Assembly (NCBI RefSeq): GCF_032362555.1
Contig: NC_083535.1
Span: 7,378,001 to 7,442,000 of the forward strand
DNA from: Amyelois transitella
Lineage: Eukaryota; Arthropoda; Insecta; Lepidoptera; Pyralidae
Length of the DNA stretch: 64,000 nucleotides
Direction: 5' to 3'
The position numbers and the translations under genes were made by a program. This document shows positions 47,940 to 60,790 of the stretch, piece by piece. How positions within the stretch are numbered: the stretch's first letter is position 1; every line of letters starts with the position of its first letter. The notes under the pieces are model-generated. The model ran no database searches. It was not told where the DNA came from and saw only the letters and a list, made by a program, of their open reading frames with translations.

Positions 47940-48075
47940 TTTGTAAGTAATATCTTTATTTCATAGTAATTTACACAGTAACAAGAAATAGGTAGTACAT
48001 AGTTATGAAAGAAACAAATCACTTGGAATGGCGGACTTATCCCATGAACGGATCTCTTCCAATCAACCGGTATTT
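47940..48075 (+). repeat. Interspersed repeat tail (second copy)
   Basis: TATCTTTATTTCATAGTAAT, then ATGGCGGACTTATCCCATGA and CGGATCTCTTCCAATCAACC, matches the pattern at 39.0 and 53.1 kb. Confidence 0.5.
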
Positions 48076-48199
48076 AACATTACATAAGTTTCCACTGAAA
48101 ACCAGCGTCATGACCATGTCATGCCATATAGCTGAGCGGAATCTTTGGGTAACAGATAAGTTAATACGAGTATACATATATAAGTTTCAATAAATTATT

Positions 48200-49286
48200 T
48201 TTATCTTACTTTCTTTCAAATTGAAAAAAATGTTGGGCGCCTCTATCGTAACAGCCCTAAAGCTGTTATTCAGCACGCTAACCGTCAAATTCCGCCCTGC
48301 CTTATGTGTCTGTATCAAGTATCAATGATGGTATCAATGCAGAGATTAGGCGTCAGGCGTCATAACCAGTGGCGCCAGCGCCGGCGCCGCTTTTACGCTG
48401 CGCAGCATTCCATGCGAGCTTTACTAAAGTGCATTCATGAATACTTCAATCAACGTGTAATGTGATGTCGGGTACTAAACTATCACGCGCCACTACCCCA
48501 AAATAGAGACATTCCATTCATATACAATGCATATCATGAATGAAATTATATCGCTACCATCGCATTACTGACTAAATTAAACACTTTAAGAACGATCCTC
48601 TGGTTCGCACACACAATTGAAACCACGTAACTCGATAAATCAAGATAACGTCATGGAGTAATGTGAATGGAACCGCTATTAAAATACCAATAATACGCCA
48701 GTTAGAATTACGAAGGTTTAGTTGAGTTACTAGCATGATGGTTTGTAAATGGTAGGATAGGTCGTAGCACATTTCGGAAGACGAGTACAAACATACTTTC
48801 TTGCAAAGCTAACTTTTGTGATTCTTGTGTATTCTCCAAATTTTTTTCTAATTTCTCTCAGTAAGTATCATATAGTTCTCTTATTCTCTCAGTTTATCAG
48901 AAGGCAGAAAGGGACGCTAAGGTAATTAAAAATAAGTTAACCAATTTTTTAATGTTTATTAAGATACAAAAGCTACTTCTTATAAATTAATCAATAAAAA
49001 ATTGGGCATCTACTCGCATATTAGTTTTATTTCACCACAAATTTGGGATTCTTTAGAACACAATCCACATAACGCACTACACGTAATTAGTGTGATTACA
49101 TAGACTTTTTTGCATATGCATAGAAATATGAATAAGTTATATTCAGATACCTATGTTCAGAGGTTAGGCAAGTTTACTATTGATTACTGTCATTATGAAT
49201 GAATGATATATACTATATTAACATCAATAAAAAGATACCCGATTTAATTCACTTTTGAAATTTTACTTATTGAACTACTGATTTAA
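48200..49286. other. Intergenic, no gene seen
   Basis: The stretch between the protease homolog and the Tweedle stop has no supported gene. A GC-rich patch with a GGCGCCAGCGCCGGCGCC near-palindrome lies at about 48373-48390. The last few hundred bases are presumably Tweedle 3' UTR. Confidence 0.4.
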
Positions 49287-52200
49287 TCACACACTGAATT
49301 TAGGAATGCCATAAGTCTCGTGAGGTACTCCTTGACTAGTAGAAATAGTACTACCGTTATATTGTGAATCGGTTAAAGAATTGACCGCGCCCGTCGATAT
49401 CGTACCACTGGTGGTGGATGCAATGTTGTATTCATTGTTATTAAAACCACTGTTGTACCCATTTCCAAAAGCACTGCTGCCTGCTGATTCGCCGTTCGAA
49501 ATCCCACTTGTGGCACCATTGAATCCAGAACTAGTAGAAACGCTATTAAATCCAGAACTGGTTGAAGCACCATTGAATCCAGCACTACTAGAAACACCAT
49601 TGAATCCAGCACTGTCTGAAGCACCGTTGAGACCCAAATTACTACCACTGTTGAAACCCGTATCACTTGAAGTACTGGTTAAAGTTTTGTCAACTGATAT
49701 TGAAGATAATGTTCCATCTGAATGTCCAGAAGCGGAATGGAGCAAAGGATTTGAGACAAAACCGGACTGTGTGCTTAATGTACCAAATTCAGTATTTCCT
49801 CCTATTTGTGCACCTGATGACCCAATACTATCTGTGTTTACTATTTGCGCACCTGTTACACCAAGCGATCCTTGAAGTTGAGGAGAAGATGATGCGGCTC
49901 CCGTATTAACATTAGTAAAACTGACAGACTGCCCTTTATTGTAATCTCTCACAATATTTTCAATGACTGCTTGAGATCCCTCCTTATTGTTATATTTAAT
50001 AAAGTAAACTTCAGGTTTTGCTGGTGGTTTTTGTTCTATTTTTGGTGTAACAATATTTTGACCTTCCTCAGGTTTATTTACGAGAACATAAACAATCGTT
50101 TTCTCTTCGTTTTGTTGTGGCACGGGAACGAATTGTGTACTAGACAATTGTGTAGGAGCTTTAATAAATATTATTTTATAATGTTTTTGTGGTGGTGGTA
50201 ACACTAATGGTGTCCGTAGTTTTGGTGAATCTTCATCTTCAGGGGCGGCGTGAATGTAGAAATGTTTAAACACTTGTGGTGTTTGAGACGATACTTCGTA
50301 ACCGCTTTGGAATGCCTGTTCTCTATTGATACCATTAACATTAGCGTAATTAACACTATTTTGACTTTGAAAAGAAGCTGCCTCTTTGTAATTATTGCCT
50401 CTGTTGTAGGCAGCTTGATATTTATTTAGGGTATTTTGGAAATCATAATTAGTTCCAAGATCGCCCTTAATAACTGCTGGTTTGAAACCTTGATTTACTC
50501 CATTTACTTGATAAGCGTTATTGGCAGTATTCTGAAAACCAATGGTTTGTCCAGGATATGCATTGTGGTCTGTATATTTATAGTTGAACCCATTAAGGCT
50601 GTTATAATAACCAATATTGTATTGACCATTATTAGCACTGGCTTGCTGTGGTGGCACTCTATAGGATCCAAAAGATGTCGGGGGCTTGTAATGGTAACCA
50701 AGTCCAACATCTGCTGATGTTAAGCCAACCGCAAATGCAAGCACCTGAAAAAAACAAATCATAAATATTCTGATTGCAACATCTGGGAAAGTCTGTACAG
50801 TAAGGAATCTATTGTACCATTATCATAGTACTGTCTGCCTACAACAAGAGTAGGTACCTCACTATGAAACAATTGTTTAAAATCGGAGTCACTCCGAAAT
50901 GACCAAAAGAAGTTGCGCCTGCGGCCACAAGATCGTTGACCGTCAATACCACGAAGTGTTGTAATATCCGAACGCGTTCCAGTAAAATTAGATCTACCTT
51001 ACTGCTGTTCTAAGCCCGTGATATGACGCAACAACCAAAAGCTTCGGTTACGATCAAAATGAACATGTGCGACAAATAGAGTACGATCTTAGGCTAATGT
51101 TGACTTGTCAAATATTTTTAGTCAAAAAACTGAGGCCGAGGTATAGAGTGTATTCCTAATATTTTTTCATCAAACAAAATAAAATACATAAATAGCTTAT
51201 GTATAATAATGATAACCAGAAGTTTTTCTTCTTAATTTAATTCAATTTCATTATAAATTTATTATTATCTGATTTCAAATAAAAAATTTACAGATTTTGG
51301 ATCCGACAATTATGTTGTTGACTGTATATTTTCATTGTCAGTTCAAAGGTTCAGCGTCACAGATTTTTAAAATACAAGAGGATGAAAATTAGGTTATGTA
51401 CATTTATCTAACCTATCTCTGTTACCGCTTTATAATTTGTATAGGAACCTCTACATTATTTGAGACTGAAGTCCCTTATGGGTACTTACTGTAGGTGTAC
51501 CTGTATGGGATAAAAACGTAAAATATTATAGCTTAGTTACTTAGTTATATTTTGTATTAAACTACAAATAGGTATTGTATGATAGGTGTTACAATAGAAA
51601 GCGTAAGAGCAAGGCCGTCGCCCACACGTGGTACCAGTAAATTTGTCCATTTCGGAAGACTGCGCTTGCGCAACACTTGGTTGCGCCGCGACCACAGTTT
51701 GGGTCAGCGATGCGAGTGCGATGAACTTGAACTGACCGTACTTCCGTACACAATTATTATAGCATACACGTCGGATAAAATGTGGGTGATTAGAACAAAA
51801 GGTGGTGGAGCAAGTTTAATATATGGTTAAATTATAGTTGTGAAATATATCTTACAAAAACAACTTATAAACTATTTTTTTTTGCATTTTTAAGAAATTT
51901 CCGTTAATCCGTTTATTTAGAATGTAAAATTTTTAAGATTTATGAATTTCATTTTATTCAATAACTTTTCGATATTGTCAAGTAAATACTATGTAAAATC
52001 AGAAACGTACCTATGTAATTATTGTTCTATCGAGTGGGAAAGTAAGGGAAGCCTTTGTTTCAGAAATGAAACTACACTTGAGCGGTTGTCTATTTAGGGA
52101 CGCGATGTCGGCAAACAATTTACTTGATCAAAAGCGACAAAAGCTCGTCATAGAAAGCTATTCTATTAGAAAAGTCTATTTTCTTTTAAAACAGAATTCC

Positions 52201-54309
52201 GACAGATTTTTTTATTAATTAACATTCATAAAATATACTTAGTAAATTTAAATATAAGATAGACAACGATTATGACATTATTCGAATTTTACCTAAGTGT
52301 AAGAGATTTTGATATTTTTCTATTATATGCCCTTCTAATAAATCCTAATCCTAATAACCTATATAAAGTGTTTATTTAATCTTTACTAATAGAACAAGAG
52401 CATTCATTTAACAAATTATTTTTAACATATTAAAAATAAAAACATAAAATCAGATAAAAGATGTCAATCACGACGAAACTGAAGGTACCTTCTAAGTATA
52501 TTATAAATCATAATTATTTATATGACTAAAGTTTCTATATAATTATTTTGTCTTTGTTTAAAGTGCAGTAGTCGGAAGAGTTAATCACCTTGTATCTGTA
52601 TAAAAATTCTGAAGGTGTCGACCACGAATCACAACCGGTCAGGTCAGAGTCACAGCTCACCCACAAAGTGTCAAGGCTGTCTCATCCGCAAGTTGCCGAA
52701 ATATTAAGTCATTTATTAATTATGATACAACAGGACTCCTTGCCAGTCGAGTTCTCAAACAAGTGTATCGATAGCATTTTAAGCATCTCTTAGCGTTGAG
52801 TTAGTATCCTAAACTTACTTTGGAAGTAATTTGTATATTTTAAATAATATTTTTATTCCGATAGATTCAAAAACAGTTTCTGCCATTCTAAATTGATTTC
52901 GTTTTATTTTAATTATTACCAATCTATTTCTACAATATATAATAACTGTTGTTTATCAATTGTAGCGAATAATATCACCTTACCACCAAATTTAAAACAA
53001 TAATTGGACGCGAGTGCTTGTGCGCGTTTGTGCCATATAGTTTGCTTATTTGTTTGTTAATACTTTATTATACATGAATTTTTTTTAGTAGAACATAAAA
53101 AGACATTAAAAATAACAATGCAGAAGGGCGGACATATCCCTATGAGGGATTTCTTCCAGTCAACCAGGCAACTCAATATATATATTATAGTTCAACCAGG
53201 TAACTCAATATATTAGTAGTAAGTAGGTACTCATTAATAATATTCATGTATAACTATAACTACGACAATGCATCAAAGGTTTACATTAAATTCGAAGATA
53301 AAGCTTAGTATGTATGCATAAAACAATACATATACTACCTAACTACTTACAATAAGATAACTTATTTCAAAACATTTTGTTTTTTTATTCCTTATTAATA
53401 TTCCATAGCCAAATTACAAGTATCCAAACTCAACCATTGTCAGATTGGTCTACCTGGGCTCTTCCTCTGTTGGTTTGGTGGAGGGATAGGACTACTTAGA
53501 ACCGGTGCATTATAAATTTTAGAGGCAAGGTGAAACAGATCCTTCGACAAATTTGCTTAAGAAAACAATGTTCTTTTTACGCAACATGTATATAAGCCCA
53601 GTACTTTGGATCCATTAGCATTGATCAAGATTAAAATTCTATATATACAACGTGCATGATGGTAATGTAATAGTGCTAAATATAATCTCGATAAAATATG
53701 CAACTGCTTATATTAACGTATAATGAAGTTTAAATTAATTAACAGGCGACTGTCATATTTGGACAAAGTTACCTAACTAAAAACATTGTCAAGGCCTTCA
53801 GGATTGAAAAAATCGGTACCTAGTACCTAATCTATCCAAACTTTATATTATACATGCGAAAGTCTGTCTATTTGTCATTTTGTTACGTTTTCATGAACGC
53901 TGAACTGCTTGCTGGACTCTTTCGATGAAAGTTCGTATGGGTGTAGTTTATTACCCGAATTTACACAAAATTTCTATGGGAGTAAATCTCCTGACTACTG
54001 ATAGAAAAAAGCAACAATGATTTAATAAAACGTTAGTTTTAAGTAGTGCTTAAGCCTACACAAGAGACTGTATTATAAGTATTTACGTACTTACTTAAAA
54101 CTTTACCAAGCTTTGCATATTAAAGTTATTTTAAGTTTTAATATAATAAGGTTAAGGACATTATAGTTCGCTACGCAAAAATTTACTAGAACGAACGTCC
54201 TGAATAACAAACATGAAGACACATGTACGTTAAAAATAATAATTATTAGTAATATTAATAGTTAATAAAATTACGAATATAAAAGTTTACGTACCAGCAG
54301 GCTATACAT
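49287..54309 (-). CDS. Tweedle-family cuticular protein, complete, 2 exons
   Basis: Exon 1 (54309-54295) encodes only MYSLL; exon 2 (50744-49287) the rest, together 490 residues. Joining them gives a clear signal peptide (MYSLLVLAFAVGLTSA). The short first exon ending inside the signal peptide is the usual layout of insect cuticle genes. The Tweedle (DUF243) core lies at about residues 163-270: VFKHFYIHAAPEDED, HYKIIFIKAPTQ, KTIVYVLVNKPEE and KPEVYFIKYN. It is flanked by a Tyr/Asn/Gln-rich N-terminal part and a Ser/Gly/Asn-rich C-terminal part, with tandem GFNG(A/V)S-type repeats (about residues 365-445). Tweedle proteins bind chitin and shape larval body cuticle. A TATA box lies at 54389-54396. 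The 3.55 kb intron is long for such a gene. Confidence 0.94.
52590..52793 (+). other. Candidate orphan coding segment
   Basis: 67 open codons on the plus strand to TAG, inside the Tweedle intron and antisense to it. The second half (HPQVAEILSHLLIMIQQDSL, PVEFSNKCIDSIL) looks like an amphipathic helical protein segment and its base composition is less AT-rich than the surroundings. I recognise no family and no partner exon. Confidence 0.15.
53040..53190 (+). repeat. Interspersed repeat tail (third copy)
   Basis: GGGCGGACATATCCCTATGA, then GGGATTTCTTCCAGTCAACC, matches the copies at 39.0 and 48.0 kb. A short CAACCAGGTAACTCAATATAT duplication follows. Confidence 0.5.
53835..54000 (+). repeat. 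Degenerate Helitron/Lep1-like repeat
   Basis: Starts with TTTATATTATACATGCGAAA and GTCTGTCTATTTGTCATTTT, continues with a CGCTGAACTG and ATGAAAGTTCGTATGG stretch typical of the family's 3' half in reverse. Confidence 0.4.
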
Positions 54310-54388
54310 ATTGAAGCGGTATCGCCGGGCTCCAGCGACCACGGAAACAAGCGATGTGGCAAGTGTCGCGCGAGGCTTGTCCCGGCCT

Positions 54389-54396
54389 CTTTTATA
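54389..54396 (-). promoter_or_regulatory. TATA box of the Tweedle gene
   Basis: TATAAAAG on the minus strand, in a GC-rich patch about 80 bp upstream of the ATG at 54309. Transcription would then start near 54360, giving a 5' UTR of about 50 bp, typical of cuticle genes. Confidence 0.75.
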
Positions 54397-55005
54397 CCAA
54401 ATGTGATGAGACGCCGCGGACTGGCCACTCCGCCCATTTCCAAAAGGCATGGAACATCGGTTTTGAGCACTTCGATCTGATGTGTGTTAAGTCAGTGAAT
54501 ACTACATGATGCATGTCGAACATAGGATAAACAAAAATTAAGTTAAATATCTCCTGTGATAAGGTATTTTGGTAAAATCCATCGCATTTTAGAATTTATT
54601 GTGAAATTAACAAAGAAACACTGGAATACCTAAATCTGAATGAATTAATTTTGTGTGTTCAAAGTTCGTATCCACAATAGTTCTATATTCCAGATAATTA
54701 AGAAAAGCCATGATACATTAATATTATATTATCATATATGTTTATTTGTAAGTAATAGAACATGACGTGGATTTTTATTTCTAAGTATAATATTAATATG
54801 AAACTCAATTTGTATGGTGTAGTTTGATATTAACCTACTAAGAATTAAAAATCAACAAAATGAATTTCTAAAATTTTTATATTTGAACAAGTACAATATA
54901 TTTTTTTGCATGAAAAATAATAATGAGCTAGCTCTGTAACACCTAGAACCAGTCAATGATTCTATTTTGTATAGGTAATGAGATAAAATAATACTGGTCA
55001 CGATA

Positions 55006-55237
55006 CAGTCGATCGGGGTAACTTTGGCCTCTCAGGGTAACATTAATCCACGCTATTTCTTTAATTACTTCTATCAAATTATCGATAGAAAAGTAGTAAT
55101 CAGTGTTGAAATATTAATTACTGATATAAAATACAAAAGAAAAATAATCATTAAAGTAGGTACTTGAAGGGAAAAATAACGAAAAATACGTGGGGCAATG
55201 TTACCTTAAAAAAGACCAAAGTTACCCGAGTTCACCG
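55006..55237. mobile_element. 232-bp MITE with TA target site (Tc1/mariner type)
   Basis: The left end CAGTCGATCGGGGTAACTTT (55006 on) and, reverse-complemented, CGGTGAACTCGGGTAACTTT (ending 55237) are inverted repeats. TA dinucleotides lie directly outside at 55004-55005 and 55238-55239. The inner blocks AGGGTAACATT / AATGTTACCTT also pair. No coding capacity. Confidence 0.75.
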
Positions 55238-56754
55238 TAGATATGTTGATTTCTCAATTTGTATAGTTTTTAGGTATATTCACCGGAGTTCAAAGAGTTC
55301 CCAAGCGAATTAATAATACCTACATGTCTATTCTGAGTTCTGACCGGTTTCATTCAGCTAAATTTGTAAACGTATAGAATCACATTATTTTATTAGGTTA
55401 TATCATAAAATGTACTATTTTGTTTTTTGGTTTTAAGTATTAGGTAGGTACCTACCTAGTTAAAAATATTTTTACATCTTTTACTACCTTATCTGTAAAT
55501 CTTAATCTCATTACCAAGAAGAAGCATGGTTTGCTTAAAAATAAAGGTTGTATTAGACTATATATTATTGTAATATAGCACACCGAACTTTGCCACAATT
55601 TCGTTTTAGTGGGTTCGAGTCTCATGCATGGTTTTGCAGTTTCCAGTACTCGGCCGTTAAAGAGATTTTACTACTTTACAATACCTGCGTTTAAAAAAAT
55701 GCATCATCATTTTTCCCATCCAGAATTTCCAATCTTTGATACGTTTTTTTAAACTGTACTCTAGATAACTTTTTTTCTTTCGATTGAATTTTGTTCAAGT
55801 AAAATATAAGTACTTAGTTATATAATACAACATGTAATATTGAACCTTCGGAACTTATAAACTCAAATAAGACGTCCTCAGACGTCGTCCGTGGTACTAG
55901 TCTTTGATTCAAAGCGAGTACCGATGGCTGTACCTAAACAGCGAGTACTTAGTTCAGCACCAGCAGAGTTGCAGCCATCGGAACGAGGACAGCTCGTGGA
56001 TATTATGACGGCAATCTTAACGACACCAAAGTTTGTCTTGGCTTGCCTTCCCACTGTCGCTTAGAAATATCTTGGGTTAAGACCTGAAACCGTGCCAACT
56101 AACAGAAAAGTTTCTTGCCCTCATATACTTTTTCTCGGTTATTTTCATACAAAAAACTAAATAGGAATTGCATAAGAGAAAAGTACCTAGTTAAATGTGA
56201 ATGAGTGTGTAAATAGAAAATCTATCGCATCGCCAATCCCGGTTTAGCTTCACTTGGGTAATTTTAATGAACCTTTACCTATTCTGGCCAATAGCTACTT
56301 AACACATATCCGATTAAAGGCAGAAAGAATTAAAAAAATCTTCTTGGGATATAATAAGAAGTCCGCCATTATACATTTTTGTTTTTCTTTACCTTAACTT
56401 TTCATACAGTGATATAACAAGAAATAATTTACAAACATAGTACCTACTTATATCAAGTAAGAGTAAACTCTACATTGGCAGGCAGTAATCCGGTTTGTAA
56501 CTTAAGGCAGCTTACAATAAAGAATATTTTGATAGCGGAAAACGTTGATGATGACGAGTTCATTTCCATAAATTAACAAGTTTAAATAATATTAATATAC
56601 AAAATTATTTATTTTCTCGTTTGTTGAGGAAGCCTTAACCTTTGAATCCTGAGCTTTTAAAAAACATAGGCGGGCACTCCAGAGTCTTGTACTTAGACTA
56701 TAATTTTCAAAATTACACAAGCTTTGTCGCCTTTGAACTTGGAGAGTTGATTGC

Positions 56755-57000
56755 GATTTATGCATATACTCACGTCCTTTGCGGGCGGGCAGAGCCAACA
56801 GTCCCAAATAGACTAAAAGTCCTCGCTCAGCTGTACCTATGGCTAAATGATCGAGTTGAGATCTAAATAGTGACAGTTGCTAGCTCATCGCCTTCAAGAA
56901 TAGGTAAACTGAAGTTTGTAAGCCTTTCATTTAGTCGCCTTTATGACATCCTTGGGAATGAATGTGCTCCTACTGTTAACTGCCAGGAACCACACGACTG
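56755..57000 (+). repeat. Diverged copy of the 'GGGGTAGACAGAGCCAACA' repeat
   Basis: GCGGGCGGGCAGAGCCAACA, ATTTAGTCGCCTTTATGACA and CCAGGAACCACACGACTG align in order with the copy at 44350-44640. Confidence 0.6.
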
Positions 57001-57804
57001 CGCTTTATCAAAGAAGAAAAATCTCCTATTGCTCATCAGTTTACGAGCTTGCGTGATCCGTTATGCATTTATGTTTCCCTACAAAGTTTATCGGGTGGGA
57101 CTCGTTTAGTGTGAAAACCTGACATACCCAAACTAAGATGGTGGCCATAGTCATGCGGGCTCTTCTCCAAAGATTATGATAGGTTATAGGGTTTTTTGTA
57201 CTTGATCTGAGTTTCTCGGAGTAGATTCTTGATACGCCTGACCGAAATTTCAAAGAGTATGTAAAGAAAGTACTTTGTGAGATGGCTTATTATGACTATT
57301 TTTTTTATAACTACCTACTATTTCTTGTAACATGTAAATTTATTTGCAATAAAGATCAAACAAAAAAATCAAACTTAACGATTGTAGACTACCTGAATGA
57401 CAAAACATCTGGCTTGACAATTCCAAGAGCTTAGGGCGCGAGCAGGAACCTCGTAGAGATCTTAGTAGGTATAAATTAAAATGTGGTATACTAATCAAAT
57501 GATAAAAAAATATTTGACATACGTATAGTTATCTTAACCGCATTCAACTTCTGTTAAAGGTCTAAAGCAGTGCTTGAAGTAAAGTTTCGATTGACTAAAA
57601 TTTCTTTTTCGCTTAACAGATTTTCAAGAAGCAAAGTTTTAACAACGTCCTTAGAGGAGGAGTAAGCATGAAAAGGTTAATGAATATGCAAGAAACATGT
57701 TTAGGTCGTGAGTGTACTACCTACATTGGGACCACTATGGATTACGAATTACTTTTTTCTACTCTTAACAGTCCAAAGTAATTATTTGATACTTATAATG
57801 AAAC

Positions 57805-58165
57805 TATCGAGAGCGTAGGTGGTCGAATCAGTAAGGTGCCCGGTTAAAATGCGTGTGGCGCAAGGGCACAGGTTTGTATCCTACCCCGGCCATGTTCCAA
57901 TGTTCGTACATTAGATTGAATACTAACCGATGTTCTTACGGCGAGGGAAAATATCTAGAGGAAACATGCACATTTAGGCAACTGGATGTGTAACCATGAT
58001 CGATCTAATACGAGTTAGGTTTCCCTGCAAAGGATGCGGAGGTCAGACGGGAGTTGCTTCGTATAAAAACCTGACTTGGTTGAGTCCGGTCCAGGATCCA
58101 AAGGCTACCCAGGGCTCCTCCCCAGAGTGGTGAGAAAGCGACCGGGACTAAAGTAATGAGGAAGA
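57805..58165 (+). repeat. tRNA-derived SINE, best-preserved copy
   Basis: The head has A box TGGTCGAATCAGTAAGG and B box GGTTTGTATCC. The body runs through CTTACGGCGAGGGAAAA, CATTTAGGCAACTGG, AGGTTTCCCTGCAAAGGA, GGAGGTCAGACGGGAGTTGC and GACCGGGACTAAAG. It serves as the reference for the copies at 11.2-13.4, 28.2-28.5 and 60.5-60.8 kb. Confidence 0.8.
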
Positions 58166-58274
58166 AGGCTGAAAATACCATGTGATTCATTCACTTCATC
58201 CCTATAGTATTGACTCATTTTTTTTACTACAGAATGCGCCGGCTTCGAATAAATAGGTAAATATGAATGTAAGG

Positions 58275-58435
58275 TCAGGTCAAAAGTACCCGAAACCGCC
58301 GAGCTTGCATGAAGAGAGTTATGAATGTGGATGAAGCGAAGGAAATATGCAGAGATCGTGGCAAGTGGAAACAGGTAGTCTCTGCCTACCCCTCCGGGCA
58401 AGAGGCGTGATTTTATGTATGTATGTATGAATGTA
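58275..58435 (+). repeat. 3' end of the non-LTR retrotransposon
   Basis: GGTCAAAAGTACCCGAAACC, GATCGTGGCAAGTGG, TAGTCTCTGCCTACCCCTCC and a (TGTA)n end match the 3' end at 40.88 kb. It is strongly 5'-truncated. Confidence 0.75.
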
Positions 58436-60097
58436 CAATACATGCAATACATGCATTAAAATAAAGAAGATTTACTAAACACAATCTTAAATTTTGAGGC
58501 AAATAAATCGCGGCTTATACTTTTTTTGTATGAAAAGACGTGATTCCACAAGTAACCACATCATATACGTGCAATTTAAATTAAGATCATAAACCTTATT
58601 TTAACAATAACAAAAAACATCCAGGATAAATGTAGAATTGTTCCTTGATGATTTGAGTATTTATTTGATTTGAATATTTTAATATCATCTATGAGTAGAG
58701 TATAACTATATCTTAGAATCTTGGAATTCTCAAGGTGAATTCAAGGGTGATATCATAACTAGAGAGGTACTTACTACATATTTGTAATTTATATCATCTA
58801 ATTTAGAATATATTTAGAACATTATTTACACGATTCGTTTCAATTAGATAACTAAGCTGTTAGTAAAAGAAATGTTACACAAATTTTAATGTTGGCATTT
58901 GGACAAAACAGTGTAAAAATTCAAAGAAAGTGTTGTTATTTAATGTGTCACAGAAAATGAATACCCCAGATAATACGAGTGAGTTCATCTTTATCAATTT
59001 AAACTTGGCCTGTTGATAATACCAACGACCATACATTATTCGTTTCATACAGATGTAGGTACATCATTGAACATTTTGGAAATACCCTTATTTTGGGGAC
59101 ACTGACTGCCCTAATTCTGACCTCAAGACAACCAGGGTTAACGTCTGTGGGAAGATCAGGTGGCAATTGAGAAACGTCCGTCCGACCTCTCGTAAATTTC
59201 AGAGAAACCTGAGCAGATTTGGTCTGCATGTGTACGATGATGCTTCTAGTTCTTATTGTAATACTCGTATTCATTCTCATTGGGCCAATCGAACTTCCGA
59301 GCAGCGACACATCTATACAAGTTTTTGGTGGTGCAAGATCCTTTTAAAAATTTCCCATTTGCATCATGGTTAAAAAACCTAAAATCGCATAAAACTGTCA
59401 AAGTGGACGGTTTAAAAAAGCATCAAATTGTTTTTGCAGAATGTTAAATAAACAAATTTCGTGTTAATTATTCTTATAAAAGTATTAGTTGAGTCAGTCT
59501 AACTTACCTTACTTGTGTGTATATTTACCCTTTATATGTAAATAAATCTGAACTTACGAGTTTAACGATTATTTATAGTAATGGAAAATTCCGAAAGCAG
59601 TTATTTTGTATCAGTAATCAATAGTAAACTCTCCGGTCGTGAAGAGAGTGTGTTATTATTTAAACGTATTTTTTATTTATTTTGAAAATATAAAATTATT
59701 TCTTTCATATTCTGTTGCATTGTCCCACATTATGCTTTGCGGTATAGGGTCTGTTTTCCGATTAAAATTTGTCCTCGGGGGTTTATAAAAAAATTGATAG
59801 GAACATTAATATGGAAATAAAAAAATATTTTATCTATGTGCAAAGTAAAAGTTGGCAAAGCCTACATATAGTAGAATAAGTAGGTGTAGACTAAGCAACC
59901 TTAAAAATGTGCCTTAGCAAACATGAGGTTAGTGCATATTTAGTGATAATAAAGATTGTTTGTTGATAATTATATTTATTATTATAAAACTGTGTCACAG
60001 CAAAATAAAACAGTTCTCGTACCCTTTTATCAGCGGTTAACTTATGAATGTGTTTCAATTAAAATAACGAGCTTTGTCACTAAAAAGTATAATTCTT

Positions 60098-60147
60098 CTG
60101 AATTTGAACAGTCGTTTAAAACTTTTTAAACGACTGTTCAAATTCAG
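60098..60147. repeat. Perfect hairpin, 24-nt arms with a 2-nt loop
   Basis: CTGAATTTGAACAGTCGTTT plus AAAA (60098-60121) is followed by CT and its exact reverse complement (60124-60147). A second small palindrome, ATGGACA/TGTCCAT, starts just after it. Confidence 0.95.
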
Positions 60148-60519
60148 ATGGACACTAATGTCCATCTTCTGATTTTTTTTGTATTGCGCTAAAAATAACA
60201 CTGGAGTTTTATAATCTAAAGAAGAACTAACAAGTGAATGCAACTGTTCATCGAAAGTAATAACTTAAAATTATATGACAATAAGTAAATACTAAACACT
60301 TGGAAGTACGTAGGACTTGGTATGGCATGCTAACTATACCTACTTGAAATTACAAGTAACATGGAATCGACAACTAATAAGTACTTTATTCAATTTTAAT
60401 CGCTATGAACCTAATAGAATTTATTCCGATTTCCATGCATGTTGTTTTTGGAAGTTCCACCTCAATTAGAATTGTAGCTTCGTAAAGAATATTTCAATCG
60501 GAGTTCAAAATAATCCTGT

Positions 60520-60790
60520 GCCGGTGATCGAACGATTTAAGGGTAAAATGCGCAAGTATGCGTGTGGTTCAAATCCTTCCTTTCTTTTTTAAGTTATGGT
60601 ACCTAGTTTGAATGCTAACCGATGGTTTTTACGGAAAAGGATAACATCGTGAGGAAATCTGCACATTCAGGCAGCTGAACAACCATGATCCAATACGGAT
60701 AAGGTTTCCCTGCAAAGGTTATGGATGTCAGATGGAGTCGCTTCGTTTAATTCTGAGGTCTTTGTAAATTTAGAAGCTATTAAGCGTCCA
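60520..60790 (+). repeat. Diverged tRNA-derived SINE
   Basis: Shares CCGGTGATCGAACG, GGTTCAAATCC (B box), TGCTAACCGATGGTTTTTAC, CATTCAGGCAGCTG, AGGTTTCCCTGCAAAGG and ATGGATGTCAGATGGAGTCG in order with the copy at 57.8 kb; its tail is truncated. Confidence 0.7.

Noticed and set aside
49381-49875. 164-codon Leu/Pro-rich open frame on the plus strand
   Set aside because: It is the antisense shadow of the Tweedle tail repeats; its Pro/Leu repetition mirrors the GFNGAS repeats.
58999-59310. 103-codon frame on the minus strand
   Set aside because: No recognised motif, repeat family, splice site or start context; kept out for lack of support.
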